Positions 32,762 to 44,047 of a stretch of DNA of 64,000 nt are shown one piece after another. The notes beneath the pieces are model-generated. The model saw only the letters and a list, made by a program, of their open reading frames with translations. It searched no databases and was not told where the DNA came from. This DNA is from Mucidula mucida (Eukaryota > Basidiomycota > Agaricomycetes > Agaricales > Physalacriaceae). Made by a program: the position numbers and the translations under genes. Every line of letters starts with the position of its first letter. Position 1 is the stretch's first letter. The DNA lies in the NCBI GenBank assembly GCA_015501055.1, contig JADNYV010000181.1:1-64000 (forward strand), given 5' to 3'.

Positions 32762-35700
32762 TTAGAAGGTGTATAAATTGGACTCTGTTAGAACTTGTTC
32801 GAAACCCTGCTCCTTCTTGTTCGGAATCCATTCTAGGAAGACTCTAAGAGAACATAGATGCTTCAAAGACGATTTTGCATCAATGTGAAACTTGTCATCA
32901 AGGAACTGAAAGACATGTCGGTCTTGCCAGTTCTTATGACGCACTTTCAACTCCTCGACTAACTCAAAAAAATGCTTGTGACGAGAAGCATCTGTCTTCT
33001 TGGCATTACTCGCTCCCTGCCACTCTGCACCCCACTTTGCCCGCAATTCCCGTATTGAAAGACACCCACTAAGTCCATTGGAGAATTCCGTGTAAACATC
33101 CTCAAGGGATATACTCTTGAGAGGAGCTAGGCTGTAACTCGGTACCCAGCGATCTGGCTTCTTGATTGAAGCAGAGGTTGTCCATGTCCACTGATGACTA
33201 TGGACACATTCAGCGCCGTATCGGCTTAAGAGTGCTTGTCGAGCTGTTTCCTGTATAGCGGAAGCACGTGGATCCTTTAGTGAAGACATTGGTAACTCCG
33301 GATGGTGTACTGGAGAGAGCAGTGTGATTGTTGGTGGAGAAGAAGAGGCTGTCGAAGGGGAAGGTAGAGAGGTTGACAAGGAGGAGGAAGAGGTGGCCAT
33401 AGAAGGAGCAGGTGTAGCCGGTGGTAGTGCTTGTGGGGGCAAGGAAAGAGTAGAAGTTGAACCTCGCGAACGGCGTGGTTGAGCTGTCTGATGGAGCTCA
33501 AGAACCAGATTAGTCAATGTCTGATTTTGAGAGGAAAGAGCACCAATATGGTGCCGAAACTCTTCACGCTCCCGCTCCTGAACGATATTTGCAGAGGCAA
33601 ACATTCCGCGGAAGGAGGCCGCGATGTGCTCAGGAAGATTTTGAAACTGATTCTGTGCAGCTTCTTCTGCGCGCCGTAAGACAACAACTGACTCTGATGC
33701 AAATTCACAAAAGAGTGTCGTATTGAAAGGATGATGATAGAAGATGCCAGCACCTGGATGCTCAGCAAACAGCACAGCGGCATCTTGAAGTAAAATCCGG
33801 CGAAATAAAGTGAGAACGTTGAGGAACTGCGTTAGCACATAATCGTCTGCGATTCTTCCATGCTTCTGTCGGTGTTCTTGGAGCGCTTTGAGCTCTGCTT
33901 CAACGAAGGGAAATAGAGCAGTTACCAGCTCAGATGGAGGTTCTAGTTACACATCAGATACTAAAGGCAAACAAATAGTGTTAGGCATACCTAAACTGGC
34001 TCGCGGAAGACAATAAGATTCCGGGCGTTTCGCATCAAAGAATGCTGCTTCCAGAAGTGCCTCTTTGGCAAGTGCGCGATCATAGCAGGCACGGTAGGCA
34101 TCACTATCACTCCAGCCACCAAGTGCCTTCACAGCATCCACGGAGGCACCATATTCACGTGCTGTCTTCGCAGCATATACACGTCCAGCATGGGTGCTTT
34201 TGGAGAGGCTGATACTGTTCTTATCATGAATAAGCTTGACACATTTATTGTGAGCTGCCATGAAAATCTTTAGTTGCGTTCAAACAGACAAAATGGAGGG
34301 CTTACCTTGATAAGACATTTCAACATCATCTCCGTCAGAACTCGGAAATACGTAGTTCTCATACCACGGTCGACGTCCGTATTCACCAAATGCAGGATCA
34401 GAGAAATCAGGTGCAAATTGAGGAGGTGCCTTCGCAAGAACGTGAAAGTGAACGAAGTACTGTACAGCTAAGGCGCCAATCGAACAGAGGTCAACCTCGC
34501 AATGGCGAAACGCGCCATGTTCGTCCACACAACCATGCTGGTTGGTTTTTGACTGATCGACAAGACAGATCAACACCTGAAGTAAGATGTCAGTTAGAGT
34601 AGTTGAGAAGGACAGTAAAAGCTGTACCATTATTGATCGACCCAATCCAAGCTCCGGAACAGGCACTTGACGCAAAAAGAGATCTGACCAAAGAAGAGAT
34701 CGGAGGTTGTCTCCACAAAAAGCAGTGCAAGTTGACATAAGTAGCATGGCACGATCACGAGCTCCAATATAAAGACTGTGGGGTGCTTTACGCTGTTCAA
34801 GGCACCATGCTGATGCAGCCTTGAGCTCTTCCGGGGTGTAGTTATCTGACAACAGCCTTTAGAGTACAAACAATGTGTATTAGAAATTGGCTAACCAGCA
34901 GATGTTCCAGCTGCCTTTCGGACTTGGGCACTTGCGACTCGCTCGGGCTCTCGGGCGCGGGAAACCTTCTCAAATTCCTTAATGCGCGAGTCATCGCGCA
35001 GTGGCTTCTGTGATTCAGGTGTTACAAGATATAGATCCTCGTGTTGATGGTCGAAACGGTGACGTTCGAGAGCGCTGATGCACTGCTTGACGTGTTCGTA
35101 CCCAACGATACTGCCAGGAATTTCCAGACCATTATGTGTCATCTGATGGGTAAGCTCAGTTGATGAATGTCTGAACAGTGAGAATAAATCTGACCTTTGG
35201 GCGCGATGACTCATACTGTAGCCAAATCGCGACTTTGGTCTGCATGACGGGTTCGCTGGAAATACGAACCCAACATGGATCGGCCTGTATGCGGCGGTCC
35301 TGATCCAGGCACCACCACAGCTTATAGCGTTTTACGTGTCGCGGGTAAGCTGCTTGTGTTCCTTTATCCGCATCCATAGCATTGTGAAGGGCAAGTCGCG
35401 TCTCATGGGACTGATCGGAGAGCACACGAAGTGCTTCAGCCTCAGTGAGCATTAACTGTGGGAGAGCTGCCGGAAGCTCTTTAAGCGGATTGTTTTCATC
35501 AAGTTCGCTGTGCTCTCCTTCTGTGCCGTACTCTGCTTCCCCATCATGCTCTGTATCCATGTCGTCGGCTCCTGAGAGGGAAAGAAGCTTGTCAAAGTCG
35601 AAACCATGGCTGAATGATGATTGTCCAAGCGCAGATAGTGCCGACTCTGGGAGGCGACCAAGTACGGCCGCATATTCCGCATCAAAGTTGAACGCTGTTG

Positions 35701-35899
35701 GGAGACTAGAAACACGTAGTCCTGATTCCAATGGCTCTTCAATGAAGCGGAATGGGATATTAGAATGATGGTTTGAGAAGTACTGCTCGGGAGGTGATGT
35801 CGAAGAGGAGATGGGAAAGAGATGATGGGTAAATTCTAAGCTGCTCTGCCAGTTATCGTCGGTATTGGCTTCGTCCCGAGTGCGCTTATGGGCTGGCAT
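32762..35899 (-). CDS. Crypton-type tyrosine recombinase (Ndc10-like + GCR1_C)
   Basis: Six exons (35195-35899, 34896-35142, 34628-34845, 34306-34576, 33991-34254, 32762-33942) with GT-AG introns of 52, 50, 51, 51 and 48 nt give 962 codons including stop and no frame break. The catalytic part has Arg in FCGDNLRSLLWSDL (about residue 365), HxxR in STHAGRVYAAK (about 500) and Trp/Tyr in LGGWSDSDAYRACYDRAL (about 530). These fit a tyrosine recombinase of the Ndc10/CBF3-d2 fold. Near residues 835-940, ISLEDVYTEFSNGLSGCLSI onward resembles the GCR1_C DNA-binding domain. This pairing is the known Crypton architecture. A Ser/Pro/Thr-rich linker separates the parts. The enzyme should integrate a circular intermediate without terminal repeats. 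It is intact, unlike every other transposase-type gene in the window. Confidence 0.85.
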
Positions 35900-36672
35900 G
35901 AAGAAGGGAAGACCAGATCGAAGGTTCTGACGACGTTGAGCTGGGGTAAGGTTTCTGCAGACGCGTTGAAAGATTTAGCAAAGCTGTTGTGTCATTTATA
36001 CACTCACCTGCGTCCACAGACTGCCATCGTTAGCGAACAATGAAGCCTCATCCACTGTTGGAAATAGGGGACAATGATAGTGAGGTGCTTTGTTCGGCGC
36101 GTCATTTGGCGAGGCGTTCGGCAGTTCATTGTCCAGCGGTTCATTGTCTACAATCGATTGTGGACTCGGATGTCGATTGTGAGTATCGTGGTTGAGGGTG
36201 TGTCGTGTAAATGTTGTGTACAGACTATGAAAATGGGAGAAAGCAGTAGAATTCCATGTGTAAACGATTCAACAAGTATTCCTAGAGGATGGTCGCCCGC
36301 CAGGAAGTCGGATGTGATATTGACTACAGACAGCAGTTCAGCATTGTTTTCAAGTTGAAATAGGTGGCTTACCTGCCGAAATCCAATAGTCTGGCAGTTC
36401 CACTATGAAGACTGTGACTCAAAGAGGTAACTGGCAACAATGGCAGATGTGGATAGAGGAGATGAGGGCAAGAACAAAGGATAACATGGTTCCCAATTAA
36501 GAACACCGATCGTGGCTGGCTATTACCCGTTATAGCCGCTAAACCCGCTTTTGAGGGTATTGTCCTGGTTAGACAATGACCGTCTAACCACCCGCAAACG
36601 ACGGTCTAACCTGGTCTAACCACGGATACGATTCGGTATATGATACACTCTATGTACTACTACTACTATCAG
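35900..36672. other. 5' flank of the recombinase gene
   Basis: No supported gene. It probably holds the recombinase promoter. A short TAC microsatellite (four to five copies) lies at about 36652-36669, just inside the right inverted-repeat arm. Confidence 0.4.
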
Positions 36673-36758
36673 CCTTTCAAATATTGAGAGTACATCTAGA
36701 TATAGCATTTTTATACTTTAATGGTACAGCAAGTGTTGATATTTAGTGAGAAAAAAAT
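36673..36758 (-). repeat. Right arm of the 86-bp inverted repeat
   Basis: Reverse complement of 22516-22601. It faces inward. The flanking bases (outside 22515 and 36759) show no clear target duplication. Confidence 0.75.
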
Positions 36759-37560
36759 CGGCACATTTGTACCGTATCGTCAAGTCGTGTTTGTTTGCAC
36801 TTGTGGTCGTTGTGATTGCTTGCGTTAAGCGACACATCGCGCTTGTGGCCGTTGTGCGTGTGTCTGTCAGCTGTCCAGAGTCATTGTTGCGCTGGCAGCG
36901 TCCTGGGTATACCACAAGATGTCAGGTTCCATGATGGGTATGGCGGCGAGTGCACGCAGAAGATGGTGAACAGAGGCAAAGAACGCGATGGTCTTGTTTG
37001 GCGATGGCCGGTCCTTTTGACCATGAGTCGGAGCGGATCATAGCCGGATCAGGCTGGACGATGATTGGTCCATCGGGACCCGGTCGGGAACATGTCCTCG
37101 AAGGTCCTCAACTGGCACCCAACTGGCACAGGACTTTAAATGGACTTGTTCTCAACCAGCATTTGACGGCTGTATGTACTGACTCCGCCCGGCTCATTGT
37201 GTAGCGTCTCTTCAACTTTCTCGCCCAAGGAAACTGCATTGAATCTTGATTGAATCATGCAGGGCAGAACTGTTACTATTAGGCCTCCGAATTGAGGGAA
37301 GGAGTCCATTGCACGATACTCGGTAAGTGTTTACTGTTGATTGGTATATCTGAAGGACAGAAAATGCTGATATTTAATGGACCGGACACTTACAGAGTAA
37401 GTAGAGTGTGTATGCAAGAATTTTAGCGTAAATGACCGCACTTCTCAAGTAGGACCACAAATGTCATTGAATGCGCGGAACATTTCTGTTAATTCAGCCA
37501 TCGAAACTGACTTATCACCTTTACCACTGTTTATGCGAATTTTCGACATATTTCCTTCAG
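36759..37560. other. Stretch without a supported gene
   Basis: A 27-bp segment near 37212-37240 resembles part of the MULE coding region near 25198-25224 (24 of 27 by eye), so a degraded MULE piece may be present. Otherwise nothing recognised. Confidence 0.3.
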
Positions 37561-37576
37561 ATTAGCCCGGGAAGGT

Positions 37577-37774
37577 TTTCCTGATGTGTATACGATTCCA
37601 CCTAACTTCAACTACGGGAACTACAATCGCTGGTCAGAGCTTCCGCCTGAATTTGTCGAGAAATGGTCCTATCTACGTATACCATTGGAACCCATTAGAA
37701 CGAAGATTTTACGCTGGATATGTCAGAATGAATTTTGTGCTATTGCGGTGCGAAGGATTAGAAGGGTAGGTTAG
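37577..37774 (+). CDS. Short hypothetical frame, unknown
   Basis: An open, coding-like frame reads PPNFNYGNYNRWSELPPEFV and then WSYLRIPLEPIRTKILRW. It may be one exon of a larger gene since an acceptor-like CAG precedes it. No family recognised. Confidence 0.25.
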   Translation, partial: FPDVYTIPPNFNYGNYNRWSELPPEFVEKWSYLRIPLEPIRTKILRWICQNEFCAIAVRRIRRVG

Positions 37775-37859
37775 ATCTCTCATATACAAGAAGGCATTCT
37801 GGCTCCTCAGCACAATTCCCGAATGACCGAAGTCCTACTGGCTGTACAAATGGGTCTGG

Positions 37860-37990
37860 GCGCCGCCCCTTCACAATGTTCCCAAAAAGCGAGAGAAAGC
37901 TGATCTTCCCAACGCCCGTTTCTCCAACCATGGTACGTTCGGCACGGTTCTTCACGGTATGGATGACGCCATCCATCAAGAATTGTGGCG
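37860..37990 (-). pseudogene. AIG1-like GTPase fragment with damaged P-loop
   Basis: Minus-strand sequence reads TVKNRAERTMVGETGVGKIS followed by FLSLFGNI, matching the start of the G domain in the gene at 52.8 kb (RTTKNRTEF...GETGVGKTSFLSLLANI). Residues before the P-loop are deleted, and the Ser/Thr that coordinates magnesium is Ile. No further G motifs follow. Confidence 0.6.
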
Positions 37991-37999
37991 CGCTATTGT

Positions 38000-39579
38000 G
38001 TCAGATTGAGTCTCAGAGACGGAAGCCACAGGATCAGTTCAAATCTTGTAAGAGGAATTGGATCAACATATTCTTGAGCAACCTCGGCCCCAAGGTTGAG
38101 GGTTTCGTATGTCTCATTTCGGGACAGAAAGCGTATTGTAGGCTACCTCGCTGCAAAGAATGGTATAGTCAGATGTTGAGGAAGGAACACGCCTCCGAGT
38201 CTCAGTCAGATCGTCATCCATAGGACCTTGAAGCTCACAAACGAGAGTCGGAGTATTGTCACCGCTGAAAACAGAGGCGGACCTTTCTGACGAATTTGAA
38301 GATTCTAAAGAAATCATGGCATCATGACCAGGAACAGGTTCTCTTTCGTTTGAGGCGGAACCACTGCGCAAACGCTAACGTCGAGTACTTGTACAAAATG
38401 AAAAGTCCGGATCCTTCGCTGCTATTCGATCGTTCGAGGTCGACTAGTTCTCCTTCGGCATGTTGCAGAACGCTGGCTTTCACGTCGGGGACGGTATTGG
38501 CTTGATCGAAGCGCATTAGATGAATCTCTGACGGTCGGGGTCAACCTGAAGGAGCTCAGACAAGTCATTGAGTCGGACAACAATGGTTTACTTGGGAGTA
38601 TCATCATCGACCGCACTAGGTGCGATATCTTGGGCGTCCGGTTCAAGCTTCACGAAGCTACCATCAAGGGAGGCAGTATCATCGTCAATTGAGTCGTTCG
38701 CCTGCTCAGCAGGGGGGTCCGTGAGAGACCTAGTATTCGAATAGGTCACTCCCGGCCAACATCATAAGTCGCTCACCTGATGGCGGATTCATCCTCGGGA
38801 GGATGAGGGGGCTCAGGTTCGGTGGTATCTTGATCGTTAAGCGTTGTCTTGGTGCTTGAGTCGGCAAGGGAAACCGCAGGAACAACTGGACGTGGAGCAG
38901 AGCCATTGAAGGGCCTACGTTCCATCCGAGCATCAAACGCCATAGCTAGTACGATACCTAGAGTCATAGACGTACCTCCAGCTCATCCAAAAGGGCGGGA
39001 CTAGCGATATTTCGAGGATATTCATCTCGGCTGAGCGTAGAAGGTGGGCAAGAGAGTGTAGCCAGTCGAGTTCACTACTTAAATTAGAACCGGCCAACCA
39101 TCACATTAAGGGATGACCTCTGTATGACCACAGCAAGTCGCTAAAAGCGCTGGCCCAGGCGAGAGACGGGCACCTTATGAAATCAATTCTAGATCTCAAT
39201 GCTCATTGCTTGTATCTTGACTGATACAGTTCGATATCACAGGAGTTCGACCAATGTGACGTGGATTGTATGCCCTTAGCCCTATCGCAGCTCACGCTGA
39301 GAGAAAACGGGTGGACACATCAGCATGTGGTACTCCATGAATTGACGGAAACGCACCTCGCAGCGTCATGCAACTTTCGCGCCCGGCTGTGTAATTCTGT
39401 AGATCGGGGGTGGTTCGATCTCGTATGTAGTTAGTGGATAGTTCCGAAGCGCGCGAACTGCGTATCGACTCAGAGATACTACACAATGAATCACGCTAAC
39501 TTTTAGCTGCAATCGATTACAGAATACTATACTGATACAGAGATGAGTCTCTGTAGAATATTTCAGGTAGTCTAGAATG
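38000..39579. other. Stretch without a supported gene
   Basis: Minus-strand frames at 38114-38371 and 38730-38967 are Ser/Pro rich, like the variable N-termini of AIG1-like genes, and might be further shards of the fragment at 37.9 kb. No motif confirms it. Confidence 0.3.
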
Positions 39580-39589
39580 TTAGGTAGTG

Positions 39590-40262
39590 CCTGTCATACC
39601 TTTTGTTTTGAAAAGATCCCGATTCCCAATCACTAGGCCAGTCCATTGTATACTTCCAAGTAAGTCTCGGGTACACCCCACTCCTTGCGCCCGTCGTTGA
39701 ACATGACAGCATACGTCCAGTCCTATGACCATCAGGACAGGTTTACGCCGGCGTGAAGACATACATAAACGTTTCCTCGGCCTGACTGCCATTTGTTTTC
39801 AACCCTACCACAATCGCCTCATTTGTAGAATCTCTTGTTGTCGTTGGTGCCCGGCGGCTGATAGTTGTAAATGAGCTTCACGGTATCTCCATCGCCGGAC
39901 TGCGTGTATACATCACATTGAGAAGCTGTTTAATAATCGAGAGATTGCATATAGATACCCGTGGTGGCGGATGTGAAGACATGGCGGGGAAGAACAGTGA
40001 CAGTAGGATGCAAAGCTATCCAATGATCAGGCGGCGTCCTAAAGATAGTCGTTGTCGGATGTGACTGAGCGTACACTTTCAGGCACCAGCCTGGCGCATG
40101 TCCGTCGTGTTGGGCTTTGTCAGTGCATCTGACGAAGACTACTTGACGAATCGATGATAAGAGTTCAGCGGAGTTACAAAATCTACAGGCTTGAAGCTTC
40201 GTGGGGGATTCGACGTCTATAAGACGGCTTAACGGACTCACATACTTATAGCAAGTTCCCAT
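39590..40262 (-). pseudogene. Small conserved protein, copy 1 of a tandem pair, broken
   Basis: An ATG at 40262 opens a frame with CLKVYAQSHPTTTIF, WIALHPTVTVLPRHVFTSAT and GIYMQ. It continues in shifted frames as GDTVKLIYNYQ, then GRVENKWQSGRGNVYV and FNDGRKEWGVPETYLEVY. The matching segment at 40.8-41.26 kb reads CLNVYAQSN..., RTVKLTQYYEGGQGKYIKGD and GEVRGKWQTGEGNAYV. I do not know the family; the C-terminal part looks like a small beta-barrel. A TGA and frame changes break this copy. Confidence 0.45.
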
Positions 40263-40439
40263 GTCGAAGCTACCGCGAGAACGTATATAAATTGGTCACC
40301 GCGATAATCGCTGGATTACAAGTGTTTGTATCAGCAGTCCGAGACGTACACCGGCGAAGATGCGCGATATCTGAGTTGTCCTGTTAAGAGATCAGGCATT
40401 TTGGTCGTAGCATCGAAAGGTACATCCCTACCATTGGCC

Positions 40440-40560
40440 CACCAGATCGCTTTGACCTCACGTTCCATGTCATTCATGCTTAGGAAGCTGCAGATTTTTT
40501 CGTAACGAGAGAGTGCAGCAGCAGCAGTGGGCTGATGCGGATTGTCTTCCTACTAACTTG
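40440..40560 (-). pseudogene. Duplicated 3' fragment of the 41.3-43.0 kb kinase gene
   Basis: Minus strand reads AAAALSRYEKICSFLSMNDM and EREVKAIWWANGRDV, matching AAAALSRYEELCSSLNTDDM and QREVKAIWWTRGRDA in the intact kinase's last exon. It shows that one duplication unit of about 1.2 kb holds this fragment together with copy 1 of the small protein. Confidence 0.75.
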
Positions 40561-40799
40561 GAGGTTGTTGGCCGAGAAAGGTGTTCGTCAACAAAGGTCA
40601 AACCCCGAGAAACGTCAGTGAACGAGAAAAAGGTGAAGTCTGAGTACCAGCAAGCGCGCGAAACAGGCAATGTCGTCTCAGCAAAGTTGAGCAATGACGT
40701 GATAACGTCACTTGAAGAAGCCAAACACTCTACACAATACTGATACAAATTTCATTTTCTGTCAAAGAGCTCAGGCAGTGAAGGATCTTGGGCTGGTAA

Positions 40800-41260
40800 G
40801 GACAAACTTCAAGACAATATCCTAAGCAAGTTCCACATAAGTCTCGGGCCCATTCTTCGAACTTGATGCGGTAGGTCCAGTACTACAACCATCAGTATTG
40901 CGCTACAAGGGCTACCGTACCGGTGAGAAGACTTACATATGCGTTTCCCTCGCCCGTCTGCCACTTACCCCGAACCTCCCCAGTGTCGCCTTTGATGTAT
41001 TTTCCCTGACCACCCTCGTAGTACTGGGTGAGCTTCACGGTACGGCCGACGCGGAACTGAATGTATCGTGAGACGTTGTGCTGTGGTGCGCAAGCTGAAG
41101 ATAGATACCCGTGCTGGTGGATGTGAGGACATGCTTGGGGATCAACTTGGGATGAACGATGGCTGTAGGATGCAAAGCGCTTAAACGATGTCATGCGACG
41201 ACTTCACCTGATAACGGATTTGACTGAGCGTACACATTCAGGCACCACTCTGATGACAGG
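40800..41260 (-). pseudogene. Small conserved protein, copy 2 of the tandem pair
   Basis: Same segments as copy 1 in the same order. The frame at 40892-41194 carries RYIQFRVGRTVKLTQYYEGG, KGDTGEVRGKWQTGEGNAYV and then a donor-like GTAAGT, followed across a short intron by DWTYRIKFEEWAR. The N-terminal part is frame-shifted. It lies directly downstream of the kinase gene. Confidence 0.45.
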
Positions 41261-41349
41261 GTTGTTCAATCTCAGCCGCACATTTTGGCTAAGAGATCTC
41301 AACTGGAAAGAGCCTCGATCATAGGCGCTCGAAAACGCTTTGTACCCTT

Positions 41350-43039
41350 TCAATGCCTGCGTTTTATGAAGGACTTGACGTCGCCTATAAGGACCTTAAC
41401 GAACGTACTTAAATTGATAGGCAAGTTCCCCAGTCGAAGCCTCCTTGGGAACGTATCTATGATCCCAGAATCCGTGGACTCATACAACCAATTTGGGACA
41501 CGTAAAAATGTTCCGACCCAGAACTTTCGTATCAAGCATCTGAGATGTATATCGGTGGCGAAACACGATATTTGATGTGTTCTGCGAAAGGGTGAGCTTT
41601 TCGGAGCAGCGGGGAAACGTGCATCCCTACCACGGGTCCACCAAATTGCTTTGACCTCACGTTGCATATCGTCTGTGTTGAGTGAACTGCATAGTTCTTC
41701 GTAACGAGAGAGCGCAGCAGCAGCAGTGAGCTGATGCGGGTCATCAGGGTTCTGCATGGAATCCAGAAGTGTTCCGAGATCGGGCATAACGTCTTCAATA
41801 CACTGAAGGGACGGCAGAGACTGAGTCTTGCAACCGATGACAAATTACAGCGATGTTGCTCACCCTAAGATGGATTTCAAGAGCCGAAGCCAAATCATCA
41901 ACGTCACGTTTCGAAGCGCGCGCAAAATCGGCTGCAGGTGAACAACGTTGGACGCAATGCTCAGCATCGGGGCTGCTGCTATCAGAAGGCGCGGGCAGTG
42001 TCGCCGTTTCAAAGTCAATGAAGGCGTACTTGCGTTCAGGTCCACGAACGCCCGCGAAAACGGCTCCGAACGGTGCTTTTGGTTCTGAAACCATTACATC
42101 CATAACCATGTTTTGAAAGTCGATGTCGCCGTGCGCAATATTGTGCTCATGAATGAAGGCGGTCGCCTTATCAAGGATCTCAAAAATCAGGACAAGTACT
42201 TTCGAGATAGCGGAGACTAACCTCCAAAAATGCCTGACCGTAGCGAACGAGTTCGCCAACCGTCACGAAATCAGCTCTAGTTGCCCCAGTCCATCTATTG
42301 GAGGTCGGACCTAGTCAACGAAAATGGCGACTGGACACTTGCCTAGGCATCACAGCAAACACTTGGTTATTGAACTCAATGAAATCAAGAACGGGTATAG
42401 TATGGTTCCGCGGATCGTCTCGAAGGGCATCAGAGTGTAAAAGACGAAGTGCTTGTAGCTCTTTGGTCGGTTTGGAACCAGAAACCGCCCTGCAAAATAT
42501 GAGATAAGGAACCTTCAAACGTCAAACAGTGACCCACTTGACCATAACGTCTCGCCCAATTCTGTCCCGTGCTGGCCAAACAAATGGAGACTAAGCTGGT
42601 GAACCAAAGGCGCTAAAATTGAGGCGAATGTAGTCACATAGAAAGGGTATTCCGCCTCTGCGTCCGTCTTGTACAAGCATGGCGCAAATGGAAACGAGTG
42701 CATTCCAGATGACATGGGGGTAATTGGGACAAGGTAACTATAAATGTCGGCGGAATCTTTAGGAACGTATAGGTGGTATCCACACGAAGGAAAGAACGGC
42801 CGAAGAAAGCGCCACATGCGTAGTAGTCGCCTCCTGTCACTCTCGAAGACTTCTAAGTCATTGGGGTCGCCCGTTTTCCAAACACCATAATCCTGGGTGA
42901 CGGGATAGTTCCATAGCCAGGATCGGATTGTCCAATACAGTGAGCTCCAGAAGCCGTGTACGCGTATCCATTGAACAGGTTTGAAGATATATGTAGTGGC
43001 TAATACGCCGCCGGCGAGTGAAATACCCAGAGCGTTCAT
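41350..43039 (-). CDS. Protein kinase-like protein, intact, with a GC-AG intron
   Basis: Five exons (42543-43039, 42343-42489, 42222-42294, 41864-42166, 41350-41802) give 491 codons including stop with no break. Intron 42295-42342 uses GC at the donor (AG|GCAAGT). The first intron donor (GTCAAG) is weak. The N-terminus starts with a hydrophobic stretch (ALGISLAGGVLATTYIF) that could anchor it in a membrane. The catalytic loop is HGDIDFQNMVMD near residue 250, with Asp and Asn present, and the DFG position is DFE (YAFIDFETAT), so metal-binding residues are kept. No glycine loop is obvious. It fits the Agaricomycete atypical kinase group; the substrate is unknown. Its 3' end was duplicated at 40.44 kb. 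Confidence 0.7.
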
Positions 43040-44047
43040 GGTGGCGACTCACAAGAGTAATTAGGACCACGTGCCTGTGTTGCGTCGGCTTGTTAGAGCG
43101 GAGACCGAAATCGAGAGTATACTTGAAAAAATTCTCTCACCGATCGACCCTCATGATAGTCTGAGGTGTGTACCATTCCCAGTATTTCTTCGTGATGACG
43201 TTATTCTCTTCCCCGTCCTACACGACCATGCCGAGTAATAGAGCTTGTTCGTTCGCAACGAACACGCGTCCTACGGGGCGCACAGTGTACTTGCCAGTGC
43301 CATTTAGTCTGATGCTTTTCGTTTCCGCATCTGTTGTTCTCGATCTTTTTCTAACCCATCTTCCTCTCAGATATTCTTGGTTGGCATCCTATAATAGCGG
43401 TCTCTATAGCACAATGTGAGCGTCGGCCTCCCTCGTTCTCATCAATGCATGCATGCACGATGAAATCTTCCGTACATTCGCAGTTTCCACTCGAGCGTCC
43501 TCGTTACGAGAACTCCCTCATTGAAGCATCCATATTCCCCCTCCGTACACATGTTGAACCCATTGGCATGGGAGCGTGGGCCGCCGTTTGGTTGCGCTGG
43601 ATGTGGAGTGGGGGTGGCGCGATGCGGGTTGTAATGTCCTTCCTTTGGATGTCTGATCCTTTTCAACGCATCTTCCAACATTGTCACTGATTATCTATCC
43701 CTCTAGCCTCGGAATACGGAGGGGATTTCGAGTATACGTCTTGGATTCTCTAATTTCGCTTCAGTCTGTTCCTTCGTTGATCTTCCATGCCAAAATAACT
43801 AAGGGTGTATGTTTCTCTGTCAATCAATAATGTCACGACTAGTTGAGAAAACGTCGCTGAGTTTTGTGAAAGGTATCAAGACCAGTCATTGGCTGATGCT
43901 TCCTGAGACATTCTTCGCTCGTTTGCTCTTTTCTCATTACTTGTCATCCCTGTTCTTCACGAAGACAAACGTTAGCTCAAAACGTACGTTCGAGTACAAC
44001 TGGACGATGCATAGCTAAGCCGTATCTAGCCTCAGCTTCAACCCAAA
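43040..44047. other. Stretch between kinase gene and zinc-finger gene
   Basis: No convincing gene. A plus-strand frame at 43168-43419 is hydrophobic but has no recognised motif. Probably holds divergent promoters. Confidence 0.35.

Noticed and set aside
32762..35899. Starship captain (DUF3435 tyrosine recombinase)
   Set aside because: The catalytic part is Ndc10/CBF3-d2-like and is paired with a GCR1_C-like C-terminus. That is Crypton architecture, and no large cargo block with captain-at-the-edge layout is visible.
36673..37240. A second MULE transposase copy at the right end
   Set aside because: Only one short similarity to the transposase region (about 27 bp near 37.2 kb) could be seen, too little to call a gene copy.
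43168..43690. Hydrophobic plus-strand frames as a membrane protein
   Set aside because: They overlap frames of equal length on the other strand, have no motif and no clear start or splice sites.
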